Assembly (NCBI GenBank): GCA_905198575.1 | Contig: CAJKDC010000053.1 | Location: 1 to 19,745 of the forward strand | Origin: an uncultured Bacteroides sp. | GTDB lineage: Bacteria; Bacteroidota; Bacteroidia; Bacteroidales; Bacteroidaceae | DNA length: 19,745 nucleotides | Direction of reading: 5' to 3' | In this document: one piece after another, positions 1-7,369 of the stretch | How positions within the stretch are numbered: position 1 is the first letter of the stretch | How the letters are laid out: every line of letters starts with the position of its first letter | Position numbers and translations under genes: made by a program | Notes under the pieces: model-generated | What the model was told of the DNA's origin: nothing | Database searches by the model: none | The model's input: the letters and a program-made list of their open reading frames with translations, nothing else

Positions 1-2545
1 GGTCCATGATACGTCCTGCACGGTTGTAGCCGATGGAGAATTTACGCTGAATCAGTGAAGTCGATCCCTGCTGGTTGTAAATCACCAGTCGGGCAGCTTC
101 CTCAAACAGCGGGTCCAGCCGGTTCATGTCCACGTCGGCAGCACCGCCCAGGTCCGCATTCTCGTCCACATACTCAGGCAGCATGAAGGCCATCGGATAC
201 CCCTGCTGCTTGCTGATGAAGTTGGCAATGCGTTCCACCTCCGGTGTATCCACGAAAGCACACTGCACACGCACCGGGTCGTTGCCCTGCAGATACAGCA
301 TGTCGCCTTTTCCCACCAGCTGCTGTGCGCCCGAGCGGTCTAGAATCGTACGCGAGTCCATCATCGAAGCCACACGGAACGCCACACGTGCCGGGAAGTT
401 CGCCTTGATGGTACCCGTAATGATGTTCGTCGTCGGACGCTGTGTCGCGATAATCGCATGGATACCCACCGCACGCGCCAGCTGCGCAATACGGCAGATC
501 GGCAGTTCCACTTCCTTGCCTGCCGTCATAATCAGGTCGCCGAACTCGTCGATGATAATCACGATGTACGGCAGATAGCGGTGTCCGTTGTTCGGGTTCA
601 GCTGTCGGGCAATGAATTTCGCGTTATACTCTTTCACCGTACGGCAACCTGCCATCTTCAGCAAGTCGTAGCGCTGGTCCATTTCCACACACAGCGAGTT
701 CAGTGTCTGCACCACCTTCGTTACATCCGTAATGATGGCATCTCCGCCGTCCGGCAATTTCGCCAGGAAGTGCTTTTCTATCGGCGCATAGATGGCAAAT
801 TCCACCTTCTTCGGGTCGATAATCACAAACTTCAGCTCGCTCGGATGCTTCTTATATAATAAGGAGGTCACGATGGCATTCAGTCCTACGGACTTACCCT
901 GACCTGTAGCACCCGCTACCAGCATATGCGGCGCCTTGGCCAGATCCACCATGAATACCTCGTTCGTAATGGTCTTACCCAGTGCCACCGGCAGGTCGAA
1001 TGTCGTTTCCTGAAATTTCTTGCTGCTCAGAATCGACTGCATCGGCACGATGCGTGGATTGGCATTCGGCACCTCGATACCGATGGTACCCTTGCCCGGT
1101 ATCGGTGCGATGATACGGATACCCAGCGCCGCCAGACTCAGGGCGATATCGTCTTCCAGGTTACGGATTTTCGAGATACGCACCCCTTCGGCCGGTGTAA
1201 TCTCATACAGCGTGATGGTCGGTCCCACACTCGCCTTAATCGAGCTGATTTCGATACCGAAGTTGCGCAACACCTTGATGATGCGGTCCTTGTTGGCATT
1301 CTGCTCAATCATATCGATAGACGGTGAGTTGTCCGTATAGTTGTTCAGCAAGTCCAGGGTAGGGAAGTGGTAATTCTCCAAATCCAGGCGCGGGTTGTAC
1401 GGCGTGTTCAGGTCGCCGCGGCTGTCCGCTTCCTCCGTAGCAGTCTCTTCTGCAGTTTCCTCGCTGATTTCAAACACAGGCTCTTCTTCCTTTTTCGCCG
1501 CCGCAGCCGGTTGTTCTTCTACCCGTACTTCCGACGGCTTGCTGTCAAAAGGGCGCTCGCTCCGCGGAGTTTCAGCAGCCGGTTTTACCGGTTCTTCCAC
1601 TTTCTCTTCCTCTTCCAGCTCCGCCTCCATTTCTGTTTCCGGCTGTTCCGGTTCCTCATAAACCTCCTGGGGCTCTTCCGGTTCCTCGTCTACGGTCAGC
1701 GGCATTTCTGATTCCGGCTCCTGCTTCGGTATCACCGGTTTTTCAGGCTCGGCTGGTTCCTGTTTTGCTTCGGCAGGTTTCACAGCCTCTTCCGCTACCA
1801 CCGTTGTGGCGGCAGTTGCAGCAGTCGCCGCTGCATATCCGGCAGCTTCGGCAGTTGTTGTTTCGGTAGCTTCAGCCGCATTTTCTTCCTGCTGATGGCG
1901 TTTCAAGTCCGGATGTAGCACCCTGCGCACCAAGTTCATCGTACTGCGGCGCAGGTAAATGGCAATCAGTACCGCCGTAACCAGCAGCAACAGGCCCACG
2001 CCCGTCAATCCCAGCTGCGAACCCAGCCACAGGCAGATATTCTGTCCGTGTACGCCACCCGCATACAGGAATGAGCTTCCCATTGTTTCCGGCATCAGCA
2101 CTGACAGAAATCCCAAGGCTATCGAGAACCATATCATCAGGATTGCACACACCATGAACCAGCGTTTCAGGCGTACCTCGTAGGCTTTCATCATCTTCAT
2201 ACCCGCCGCTATCAGGAAGATAACGATGAAGAAGGCAGCCACGCCAAAACACTTGTTGATTAAAAATTCGGCCATTCGGGCTCCCAAAGCTCCGGCATAG
2301 TTCTGGTAGGCGGTTCCCGGATTCAGCAGTTCACCGTTTTCCGGATGTGCCAGCAGACTCTGGTCGGCGGCTCCCGTTACGAAAAACGAAATGAACGCCA
2401 GTGTCATATACACGGCAAAAATCAGACAGAGCAGACCCATTACAAAAACAGGAGTTTCTCCTCTCATCACAGTCATCACCTTCTTTCCGTTTATCAGCGG
2501 TTCTTTTTCTTCTGTTCTTTTTTTATCGTTTTTTTTCTTGAACAT
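1..2545 (-). CDS. ftsK: DNA translocase FtsK/SpoIIIE family, C-terminus cut by the window
   Basis: Septum-anchored ATPase that pumps chromosomal DNA through the closing division septum and positions dif sites for XerCD resolution (family knowledge). Reading leftward from the ATG at 2545, about 848 codons are visible. The N-terminus has four hydrophobic segments (roughly residues 31-58, 92-112, 122-146, 170-190). An E/P/A-rich low-complexity linker follows (about 215-365), then the alpha/beta motor domain with Walker A GATGQGKS near residue 545, Walker B IVIIIDEFGD near 660, and the downstream IIATQRPTTNIITG segment. The last visible codons (RKFSIGYNRAGRIMD) open the winged-helix gamma domain that reads KOPS, so probably only a few tens of residues are missing. 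It is divergent from the DUF5063 operon. The identification is very secure; only the terminus is unseen. Confidence 0.96.
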   Translation of the reverse strand, partial: MFKKKNDKKRTEEKEPLINGKKVMTVMRGETPVFVMGLLCLIFAVYMTLAFISFFVTGAADQSLLAHPENGELLNPGTAYQNYAGALGARMAEFLINKCFGVAAFFIVIFLIAAGMKMMKAYEVRLKRWFMVCAILMIWFSIALGFLSVLMPETMGSSFLYAGGVHGQNICLWLGSQLGLTGVGLLLLVTAVLIAIYLRRSTMNLVRRVLHPDLKRHQQEENAAEATETTTAEAAGYAAATAATAATTVVAEEAVKPAEAKQEPAEPEKPVIPKQEPESEMPLTVDEEPEEPQEVYEEPEQPETEMEAELEEEEKVEEPVKPAAETPRSERPFDSKPSEVRVEEQPAAAAKKEEEPVFEISEETAEETATEEADSRGDLNTPYNPRLDLENYHFPTLDLLNNYTDNSPSIDMIEQNANKDRIIKVLRNFGIEISSIKASVGPTITLYEITPAEGVRISKIRNLEDDIALSLAALGIRIIAPIPGKGTIGIEVPNANPRIVPMQSILSSKKFQETTFDLPVALGKTITNEVFMVDLAKAPHMLVAGATGQGKSVGLNAIVTSLLYKKHPSELKFVIIDPKKVEFAIYAPIEKHFLAKLPDGGDAIITDVTKVVQTLNSLCVEMDQRYDLLKMAGCRTVKEYNAKFIARQLNPNNGHRYLPYIVIIIDEFGDLIMTAGKEVELPICRIAQLARAVGIHAIIATQRPTTNIITGTIKANFPARVAFRVASMMDSRTILDRSGAQQLVGKGDMLYLQGNDPVRVQCAFVDTPEVERIANFISKQQGYPMAFMLPEYVDENADLGGAADVDMNRLDPLFEEAARLVIYNQQGSTSLIQRKFSIGYNRAGRIMD

Positions 2546-2572
2546 AGTGCAAATGTATAATTGTATTCAGCG

Positions 2573-2604
2573 CAAATGTACAAATATAAAGTAGAACTGC
2601 GAAA
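2573..2604 (-). promoter_or_regulatory. Promoter of ftsK (TTTC-N20-TACATTTG)
   Basis: On the minus strand TTTC (2604-2601) lies exactly 20 bases before TACATTTG (2580-2573), close to the Bacteroidetes consensus TTTG-N19-21-TAnnTTTG. A second TACATTTG sits at 2557-2550, only five bases from the ATG; if used it would give an almost leaderless transcript. Inferred from consensus only. Confidence 0.6.
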
Positions 2605-2613
2605 TTTTTTTTG

Positions 2614-2621
2614 TACCTTTG
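2614..2621 (+). promoter_or_regulatory. -7 box of the DUF5063-exonuclease-rlmI operon
   Basis: TACCTTTG matches TAnnTTTG and lies 19 bases before the ATG at 2641. No good TTTG is present at the -33 distance, so only the -7 element is supported. It is back to back with the ftsK promoter. Confidence 0.5.
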
Positions 2622-2640
2622 CGGGCGTTAAATATATTTT

Positions 2641-3207
2641 ATGGATACAGATAAGCAAATTATTTTCGATAAGAATGTGGTCGAGTTTGTAACGGTTGCC
2701 GCTCAGGTCTGCGCTTTCTTGGAACGTGCTTCCGAGCAGCCCCGCCGTACGTTTGTCGACACTTCACTCAAGCTGTTGCCGCTCTTGTACCTCAAGGCGT
2801 GCCTGTTGCCTCCCTGCAGCCGTATGGAGGAAATCGACCCTGAAACCTTCGTTACCGAGACCGACTACGAGATTGTACGCGGTGCCGTAGCTGCCGTCAT
2901 GGCCGATAAGGACGACTACCTCGAAGTCTTCCTCGACGATATGGCCTATAGTGATACGCCCATCCGTCAGACCATCTCCGAAGGGCTGGCCGATATCTAC
3001 CAGCCGTTGCGCGACTTCCTCGAAGTCTACCGCCTGGGTCTGGAGTACACCATGAACGATGCCCTCGTTATCTGCCGCGAACAGTTTGCCGAGTACTGGG
3101 GCCAGCGTTTGCTCAACGTGCTGCGTGCCCTGCATGCCGTACGCTATGCCGCATCTGCCGACGATGAGGCTGCAGCCGGTGACGAAACCGATTCCCGCGA
3201 AGTATAA
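2641..3207 (+). CDS. DUF5063 domain-containing protein
   Basis: A 188-residue soluble, acidic, mostly helical protein with no signal peptide or membrane segment. The sequence pattern, including the LKLLPLLYLKA segment near residues 43-53 and a tail rich in D, E and A, matches the DUF5063 family. In Bacteroidales this family is commonly encoded directly before a 3'-5' exonuclease, as here. Molecular function is unknown. The ATG at 2641 follows a TAnnTTTG box at a suitable distance. The gene is followed after 25 bases by the exonuclease and then rlmI on the same strand, so the three are probably co-transcribed, which hints at a nucleic-acid or translation-related role. The family call comes from recognition of the sequence and context, not from a catalytic motif. 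Confidence 0.85.
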   Translation: MDTDKQIIFDKNVVEFVTVAAQVCAFLERASEQPRRTFVDTSLKLLPLLYLKACLLPPCSRMEEIDPETFVTETDYEIVRGAVAAVMADKDDYLEVFLDDMAYSDTPIRQTISEGLADIYQPLRDFLEVYRLGLEYTMNDALVICREQFAEYWGQRLLNVLRALHAVRYAASADDEAAAGDETDSREV

Positions 3208-3232
3208 CCCGAATCCGAACTATATAGAATCA

Positions 3233-3895
3233 ATGACCGTAATTAAGAACAAAATATCCAAACAGGAAGTGGCAGCCTTGCCCAAGGTTGTGTTCCCCGG
3301 CCGTGTGTTTGTCATCAACACCGAGTCCGAGGCACAGAAGGCCGTCAGCTACCTGCAGAGCCAGTCGCTGGTGGGGGTCGATACGGAGACCCGTCCCTCC
3401 TTCAAGCGTGGTCAGACCCACAAGGTAGCGCTTCTGCAGATTTCTACGGCCGATACCTGCTTTCTTTTCCGGCTCAACCGCCTGGGACTGCCCGATTTCC
3501 TCATCGGTTTTCTGCAGGGCGATGTCCTCAAGGTAGGACTCTCGCTCAAGGACGATTTCATGATGCTGCGCAAGCGCGACAATTCGCAGGACCCGCGCAA
3601 GGGGCGCTGGATAGACCTTCAGGACTACATCCCCCGCTTCGGGCTCGAGGAGCGCAGCCTCCAGAAAATCTACGCCCTGCTCTTTCACGAGAAGATTTCG
3701 AAGAGCCAGCGGCTCACCAACTGGGAGGCCGATGTCCTCACCGAGGCGCAGCAGTACTATGCCGCTACCGATGCCTGGGCTTGCGTACGCATTTATAATT
3801 ATGTAGAAGAGCTCAAGGCCACCGGCCTCTACACCATCGAGCAGGTACCCCAACCCCAGTCCGCCGGGGATAGTGAGGCGGCATCCACCCACTGA
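3233..3895 (+). CDS. 3'-5' exonuclease, RNase D-like DEDDy family
   Basis: A 220-residue exonuclease domain without the HRDC domains of full RNase D. DEDDy residues are visible: D50 and E52 in GVDTETRPSF (Exo I), the K-x-G...DD block at residues 100-108 with D108 (Exo II), and Y176-x-x-x-D180 in YAATD (Exo III). It should therefore be a two-metal exonuclease on RNA or DNA ends; the substrate cannot be told from sequence. The open frame extends upstream to 3059, but that stretch overlaps the DUF5063 gene. The ATG at 3233, 25 bases after that gene's stop, gives the usual family start just before the domain. rlmI begins 17 bases after its stop, so operonic expression with an rRNA methyltransferase fits an RNA-related role (inference). 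Confidence 0.92.
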   Translation: MTVIKNKISKQEVAALPKVVFPGRVFVINTESEAQKAVSYLQSQSLVGVDTETRPSFKRGQTHKVALLQISTADTCFLFRLNRLGLPDFLIGFLQGDVLKVGLSLKDDFMMLRKRDNSQDPRKGRWIDLQDYIPRFGLEERSLQKIYALLFHEKISKSQRLTNWEADVLTEAQQYYAATDAWACVRIYNYVEELKATGLYTIEQVPQPQSAGDSEAASTH

Positions 3896-3912
3896 TTTAT
3901 TTAGTTTTACAC

Positions 3913-5100
3913 ATGTCATACAGAAAAGTATTTCTCAAGTCCGGAAAAGCCGAATCCCTGCGCCGTTTTCACCCGTGGGTATTCTCCGGCGCCATTGCCC
4001 GCATCGAGGGCACTCCCCAGGAGGGAGAGATAGTCGATGTCTATACATCCGACAAGGAATTCATTGCCTGTGGTCATTACCAGGTGGGCAGCATTGCCGT
4101 GCGTGTACTCAGTTTCCGTCAGGAACCCATCAACCATGATTTCTGGGTGCGCAAGCTGGCTGTAGCGCTCGACCTGCGCCGTTGCCTCAATCTTGTCGAT
4201 AATCCGCAGAACAACACCTTCCGTCTGGTACACGGTGAAGGCGACAACCTGCCGGGTCTGATTATCGATGTCTACGGCCATACCGCCGTTATGCAGGCAC
4301 ACTCCGTAGGTATGCACGTCTACCGCATGGAGATTGCCGAAGCCCTTACCGAAGTGATGGGCGACATCGTGCAGAACATTTATTATAAGTCCGAAACCAC
4401 CTTGCCCTTCAAGGCCGACCTGGTTGGTTCGGAAAACGGATTCATCAAGGGCGGAAGCGATGAGAATGTAGCCCTCGAAAACGGCCTGAAGTTCCACGTA
4501 GACTGGCTGAAAGGTCAGAAGACCGGCTTCTTCGTCGACCAGCGCGAAAACCGTCACCTGCTCGAACGCTATTCACGCGGTCGTAGCGTGCTCAACATGT
4601 TCTGCTACACCGGCGGCTTTTCGTTCTATGCCATGCGCGGCGGTGCCCGTCTGGTGCATTCGGTAGACAGCTCTGCCAAAGCCATCGACCTCACCAACCA
4701 GAACGTCGAGCTTAACTTCCCCGGCGATGCCCGTCACCAGGCCTATGCCGAAGATGCTTTCAAGTACCTCGACCGCATGGGCGACCAGTACGATCTGATT
4801 ATCCTAGACCCGCCTGCTTTTGCCAAGCATAAGGATGCCTTGCGCAATGCCCTGCGCGGCTACACCAAGCTCAACGCCAAGGCATTCGAGAAAATCCAGC
4901 CGGGCGGTATCCTCTTCACCTTCTCCTGCTCGCAGGTAGTCGACAAGGTGAATTTCCGTAACGCCGTCTTCACGGCAGCAGCCCAGAGCGGACGCAGCGT
5001 GCGTATCCTGCACCAGCTCACCCAGCCGGGCGACCATCCGGTCAATATTTACCATCCGGAAGGCGAGTACCTCAAGGGACTGGTACTGTATGTAGAATAA
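3913..5100 (+). CDS. rlmI: Class I SAM-dependent rRNA methyltransferase, RlmI-like
   Basis: A 395-residue protein, almost the length of E. coli RlmI, which makes m5C1962 in 23S rRNA. An N-terminal PUA-type RNA-binding domain occupies about residues 3-75 (KSGKAESLRRFHPWVFSGAI). The central part carries the family signature GQKTGFFVDQRENR near 205-220. The Rossmann methyltransferase domain follows, with motif I VLNMFCYTGGFS near 230, motif IV LIILDPPAF near 295, and the cysteine-bearing FTFSCSQ (motif VI region) near 335 that supports m5C chemistry. It is the last gene of the operon and ends at a strong hairpin. The family is secure; the exact target base in this organism is inferred. Confidence 0.92.
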   Translation: MSYRKVFLKSGKAESLRRFHPWVFSGAIARIEGTPQEGEIVDVYTSDKEFIACGHYQVGSIAVRVLSFRQEPINHDFWVRKLAVALDLRRCLNLVDNPQNNTFRLVHGEGDNLPGLIIDVYGHTAVMQAHSVGMHVYRMEIAEALTEVMGDIVQNIYYKSETTLPFKADLVGSENGFIKGGSDENVALENGLKFHVDWLKGQKTGFFVDQRENRHLLERYSRGRSVLNMFCYTGGFSFYAMRGGARLVHSVDSSAKAIDLTNQNVELNFPGDARHQAYAEDAFKYLDRMGDQYDLIILDPPAFAKHKDALRNALRGYTKLNAKAFEKIQPGGILFTFSCSQVVDKVNFRNAVFTAAAQSGRSVRILHQLTQPGDHPVNIYHPEGEYLKGLVLYVE

Positions 5101-5145
5101 AAAAAATGAGAGCGGGTTACCTTCACAACCCGCTCCCATTTTTTT
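5101..5145. terminator. Bidirectional intrinsic terminator between rlmI and the UpxY-type gene
   Basis: A nine-base perfect stem, GAGCGGGTT (5110-5118) with AACCCGCTC (5127-5135), encloses an eight-base loop. An A-rich tract precedes it and a T-rich tract follows it, so it can act in both directions. It ends rlmI from the left and the antiterminator gene, whose stop is at 5144, from the right. Confidence 0.88.
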
Positions 5146-5650
5146 ATGTTGTAATCTTTTCCACATATCCCGCCGGAATATCCACCACGGCACATCCCAG
5201 CTGCTCAATCCGTACCCGTAGCTCATGCTTGCCGTCCACGCTCACCAGTTCCCCTTCCAGGTCTTTCAGCGGTCCCTTCAGCACCCGCACCTTTTCGCCC
5301 GGACAGAAACTGTCGCTGCAAAAATGAACCGCCTCGTCCGAGAAGTCCAGCATGAAGCGGAACGCCTCCATCTCCTTGTCACGGATAATGGCCGGTCGGT
5401 GTGTCGTGCGGTCTATCAGAAATCCCCGGGCCGATGCTTCCGTCTGCAGAATCTCCAGCCGTTGTTTCTCATTGGTACGCACAAACACCATCATCGGTAT
5501 AACCACCTGCTTTACCTTCTTCTTGCGGTCACTCCATTGCTTTACCACCTCTTGTATCGGTACAAAGCATTCTATTTGCTTTGCCTTCAAGTGTTCAGCC
5601 ACCCGTTTCTCGTGGTGCATCATCACATACATTGCATACCAATGTTCCAT
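5144..5650 (-). CDS. UpxY-type transcription antiterminator (NusG-like)
   Basis: A 168-residue NusG paralogue. The N-terminus (EHWYAMYVMMHHEKRVAEHL) is the NGN domain with its W-Y-x-M-Y start. The C-terminus has a KOW domain (FCPGEKVRVLKGPLKDLEGE, near residues 115-135). In Bacteroides, UpxY proteins are made from the first gene of a capsule operon and let RNA polymerase read through terminators in that operon's leader. Here the gene is followed immediately by a terminator and a convergent gene, so no polysaccharide operon lies downstream: it is an orphan by position. It has its own promoter within the end of the preceding CoA-transferase gene. It may act in trans on a distant locus (inference). 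A different NusG-paralogue subfamily is possible. Confidence 0.88.
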   Translation of the reverse strand: MEHWYAMYVMMHHEKRVAEHLKAKQIECFVPIQEVVKQWSDRKKKVKQVVIPMMVFVRTNEKQRLEILQTEASARGFLIDRTTHRPAIIRDKEMEAFRFMLDFSDEAVHFCSDSFCPGEKVRVLKGPLKDLEGELVSVDGKHELRVRIEQLGCAVVDIPAGYVEKITT

Positions 5651-5679
5651 TGCTATTTATCTTTTGTAAGTTATACCTA

Positions 5680-5711
5680 CAAATGTAAGACAAAAAAACC
5701 GCTTATCCAAA
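5680..5711 (-). promoter_or_regulatory. Promoter of the UpxY-type gene (TTTG-N20-TACATTTG)
   Basis: On the minus strand TTTG (5711-5708) and TACATTTG (5687-5680) are separated by exactly 20 bases, a full Bacteroidetes promoter. The -33 box overlaps the last codons of the CoA-transferase gene. The expected start site lies about 20-25 bases before the ATG at 5650. Confidence 0.72.
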
Positions 5712-7196
5712 TGTCGCCGTACGCATATCCCCGTTCTGCCGGAAAGCCCGGTGCAGCGCAAAGGCCTCGTCCAGCAGGAAAGGCGTATGGCAGCCCGTTG
5801 CCCGTTTCAGATAATCCCATAGCAGTTCCTTATAATCCGGATGCGCACAGTTCTCGATGATGCAGCGAGCCCGTTGCAGCGGCGATTTGCCCCGCAGGTC
5901 GGCCACTCCCTGTTCCGTCACCAGGATACGCACGTCGTGTTCCGTACTGTCCACATGCGTCACCTGCGGCACGATGGCCGAAATCAGTCCGCCCTTCGCC
6001 GTCGACGGGGTTGTAAAAATACTCAGGAATGCGTTGCGCGAGAAGTCCGCCGAGCCCCCGATACCGTTCATCATCCGGTTGCCCAGTACATGCGTACTGT
6101 TCACATTGCCGCAGATGTCCGCTTCCAGCGCCGTATTGATGGCAATCACACCCAGACGGCGAATCAGCTCCGGATGGTTCGTAATCTCCTGCGGGCGCAG
6201 CAGCAGACGCTTGCCCAGCACATCCATGTGGTCATACACCGCATCCAGCTTCTCTTCCGACAGCGTCAGCGAGCTGCCCGTTGCAAAGCCGATGCGTCCC
6301 TCCAGCATCAGGTCCACCACTGAGTTCTGAATCACCTCCGTGTACATATTGAATGCCGGCAACTCCCGTTCGGCTCCCATAGCCCCCAGTACCGCATTGG
6401 CAATATTGCCCACACCCGATTGCAGCGGCAGAAACTCCTTCGGGATGCCGCCCCGTTTCCATTCCCCCAGCAGGAAATCCGCTACATGGCGGCCAATCCG
6501 CTGAGTCGTTTCGTCCGGAGCCTTGAAGGCGGCAATATGATCCCTGTCGTGCGTACGGACCACACCCATTACTTTTTTCGGATCCACCCGCATCGTACTG
6601 CTGCCTATCCGGTCGTTTACCTTATATATAGGAATCTCCCTGCGGTATGGCGGCATATCCGGCACATACAGGTCGTGCATCCCCGTCAGCCGTCCCGTGT
6701 GCGCTTCGTTCAGCTCCACAATCACTTTGTCTGCAGCAGCCACCAGGGTAGGAGTGATCCCCACCGAGGTACTCAGCACCAGTTCCCCTTCGTCCGTAAT
6801 GTCCGATGCCTCTACAATCGCCACATGCACCTTTCCCAGGAAACCGTAGCGCACGTCCTGACCAATCTGCGACAGATGCACGTCGAAATACGCCACATCC
6901 CCTCCGTTGATAGCCTCACGCATGCGGCCATTAGACTGGAACGGCGTGCGGAATGATACCGCTCCGGCCTCTGCCAGCCGGAAATCTGTCTGTTCCCCCG
7001 TGGCTCCGCCCGAAATCAGTCCCACCTTAAACTCCTTGCCGGCGCGGTGCAATGCAGCCGCCCGTTCGGCCAGTGCAGCCGGAACCGCCTTCGGTGTACC
7101 TACCGACGAAAAACCACCAATACCTACTGTATCCCCGTTCTCAATCAGGGCTGCCGCTTCATCCGCAGTCAGCTCGCTATATAATTTTTTCCACAT
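5703..7196 (-). CDS. Acetyl-CoA hydrolase/transferase family, probable succinate (acetate) CoA-transferase
   Basis: A 497-residue class I CoA-transferase. Visible features are the N-terminal glycine-rich GDTVGIGGF segment, GNIANAVLGAM, the TEVIQNSVVDL block whose glutamate (E287) corresponds to the CoA-thioester-forming catalytic Glu of the AarC/Cat1 type, the conserved GIGGSADFSRNA segment, and the C-terminal TEQGVADLRGKSP motif. In Bacteroides this enzyme would move CoA between succinyl-CoA and acetate or propionate in fermentative succinate/propionate metabolism (family knowledge). Length and all blocks are intact. A TAnnTTTG box lies about 50 bases upstream. It is unrelated in function to the polysaccharide genes beside it and sits in a separate transcription unit. 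Substrate preference is inferred. Confidence 0.92.
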   Translation of the reverse strand: MWKKLYSELTADEAAALIENGDTVGIGGFSSVGTPKAVPAALAERAAALHRAGKEFKVGLISGGATGEQTDFRLAEAGAVSFRTPFQSNGRMREAINGGDVAYFDVHLSQIGQDVRYGFLGKVHVAIVEASDITDEGELVLSTSVGITPTLVAAADKVIVELNEAHTGRLTGMHDLYVPDMPPYRREIPIYKVNDRIGSSTMRVDPKKVMGVVRTHDRDHIAAFKAPDETTQRIGRHVADFLLGEWKRGGIPKEFLPLQSGVGNIANAVLGAMGAERELPAFNMYTEVIQNSVVDLMLEGRIGFATGSSLTLSEEKLDAVYDHMDVLGKRLLLRPQEITNHPELIRRLGVIAINTALEADICGNVNSTHVLGNRMMNGIGGSADFSRNAFLSIFTTPSTAKGGLISAIVPQVTHVDSTEHDVRILVTEQGVADLRGKSPLQRARCIIENCAHPDYKELLWDYLKRATGCHTPFLLDEAFALHRAFRQNGDMRTATFG

Positions 7197-7245
7197 AAAA
7201 ATACGCTTTTATACAATCTCGTCTTGTTTTATTCATTTGCGGTGA

Positions 7246-7253
7246 CAAAAATA
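7246..7253 (-). promoter_or_regulatory. -7 box of the CoA-transferase gene
   Basis: Minus-strand TATTTTTG matches TAnnTTTG about 50 bases before the ATG at 7196. A TTTG further upstream is about 24 bases away, longer than the usual 19-21, so the -33 element is uncertain. Confidence 0.4.
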
Positions 7254-7309
7254 GAATAAAATTCCATTTTACGCACACAAAACAAGCATAAATTGCATAA
7301 AAGCGCTAA

Positions 7310-7344
7310 AAAATACAGTTTCTTATTATAATTATGCAGAAACT
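7310..7344 (-). terminator. Weak hairpin after the Rpn-family gene
   Basis: AGTTTCT (7317-7323) and AGAAACT (7338-7344) form a seven-base stem with a 14-base loop, followed on the minus strand by GTATTTTTTAG. It lies 26 bases past the stop of the Rpn-type gene. The stem is AT-rich, so its strength is doubtful. Confidence 0.35.
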
Positions 7345-7369
7345 ATTTATTAATTAAAGATTCTCCTCC

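Noticed and set aside
126..1711. Several plus-strand open frames of 88-150 codons opposite the start of the window
   Set aside because: They are antisense to the ftsK-type gene, which has complete motor motifs on the minus strand; the plus-strand frames lack recognisable motifs.
3059..3232. Upstream extension of the exonuclease frame to an ATG at 3059
   Set aside because: It lies inside the DUF5063 gene in another frame and adds sequence unlike the family; the ATG at 3233 fits the domain start and operon spacing.
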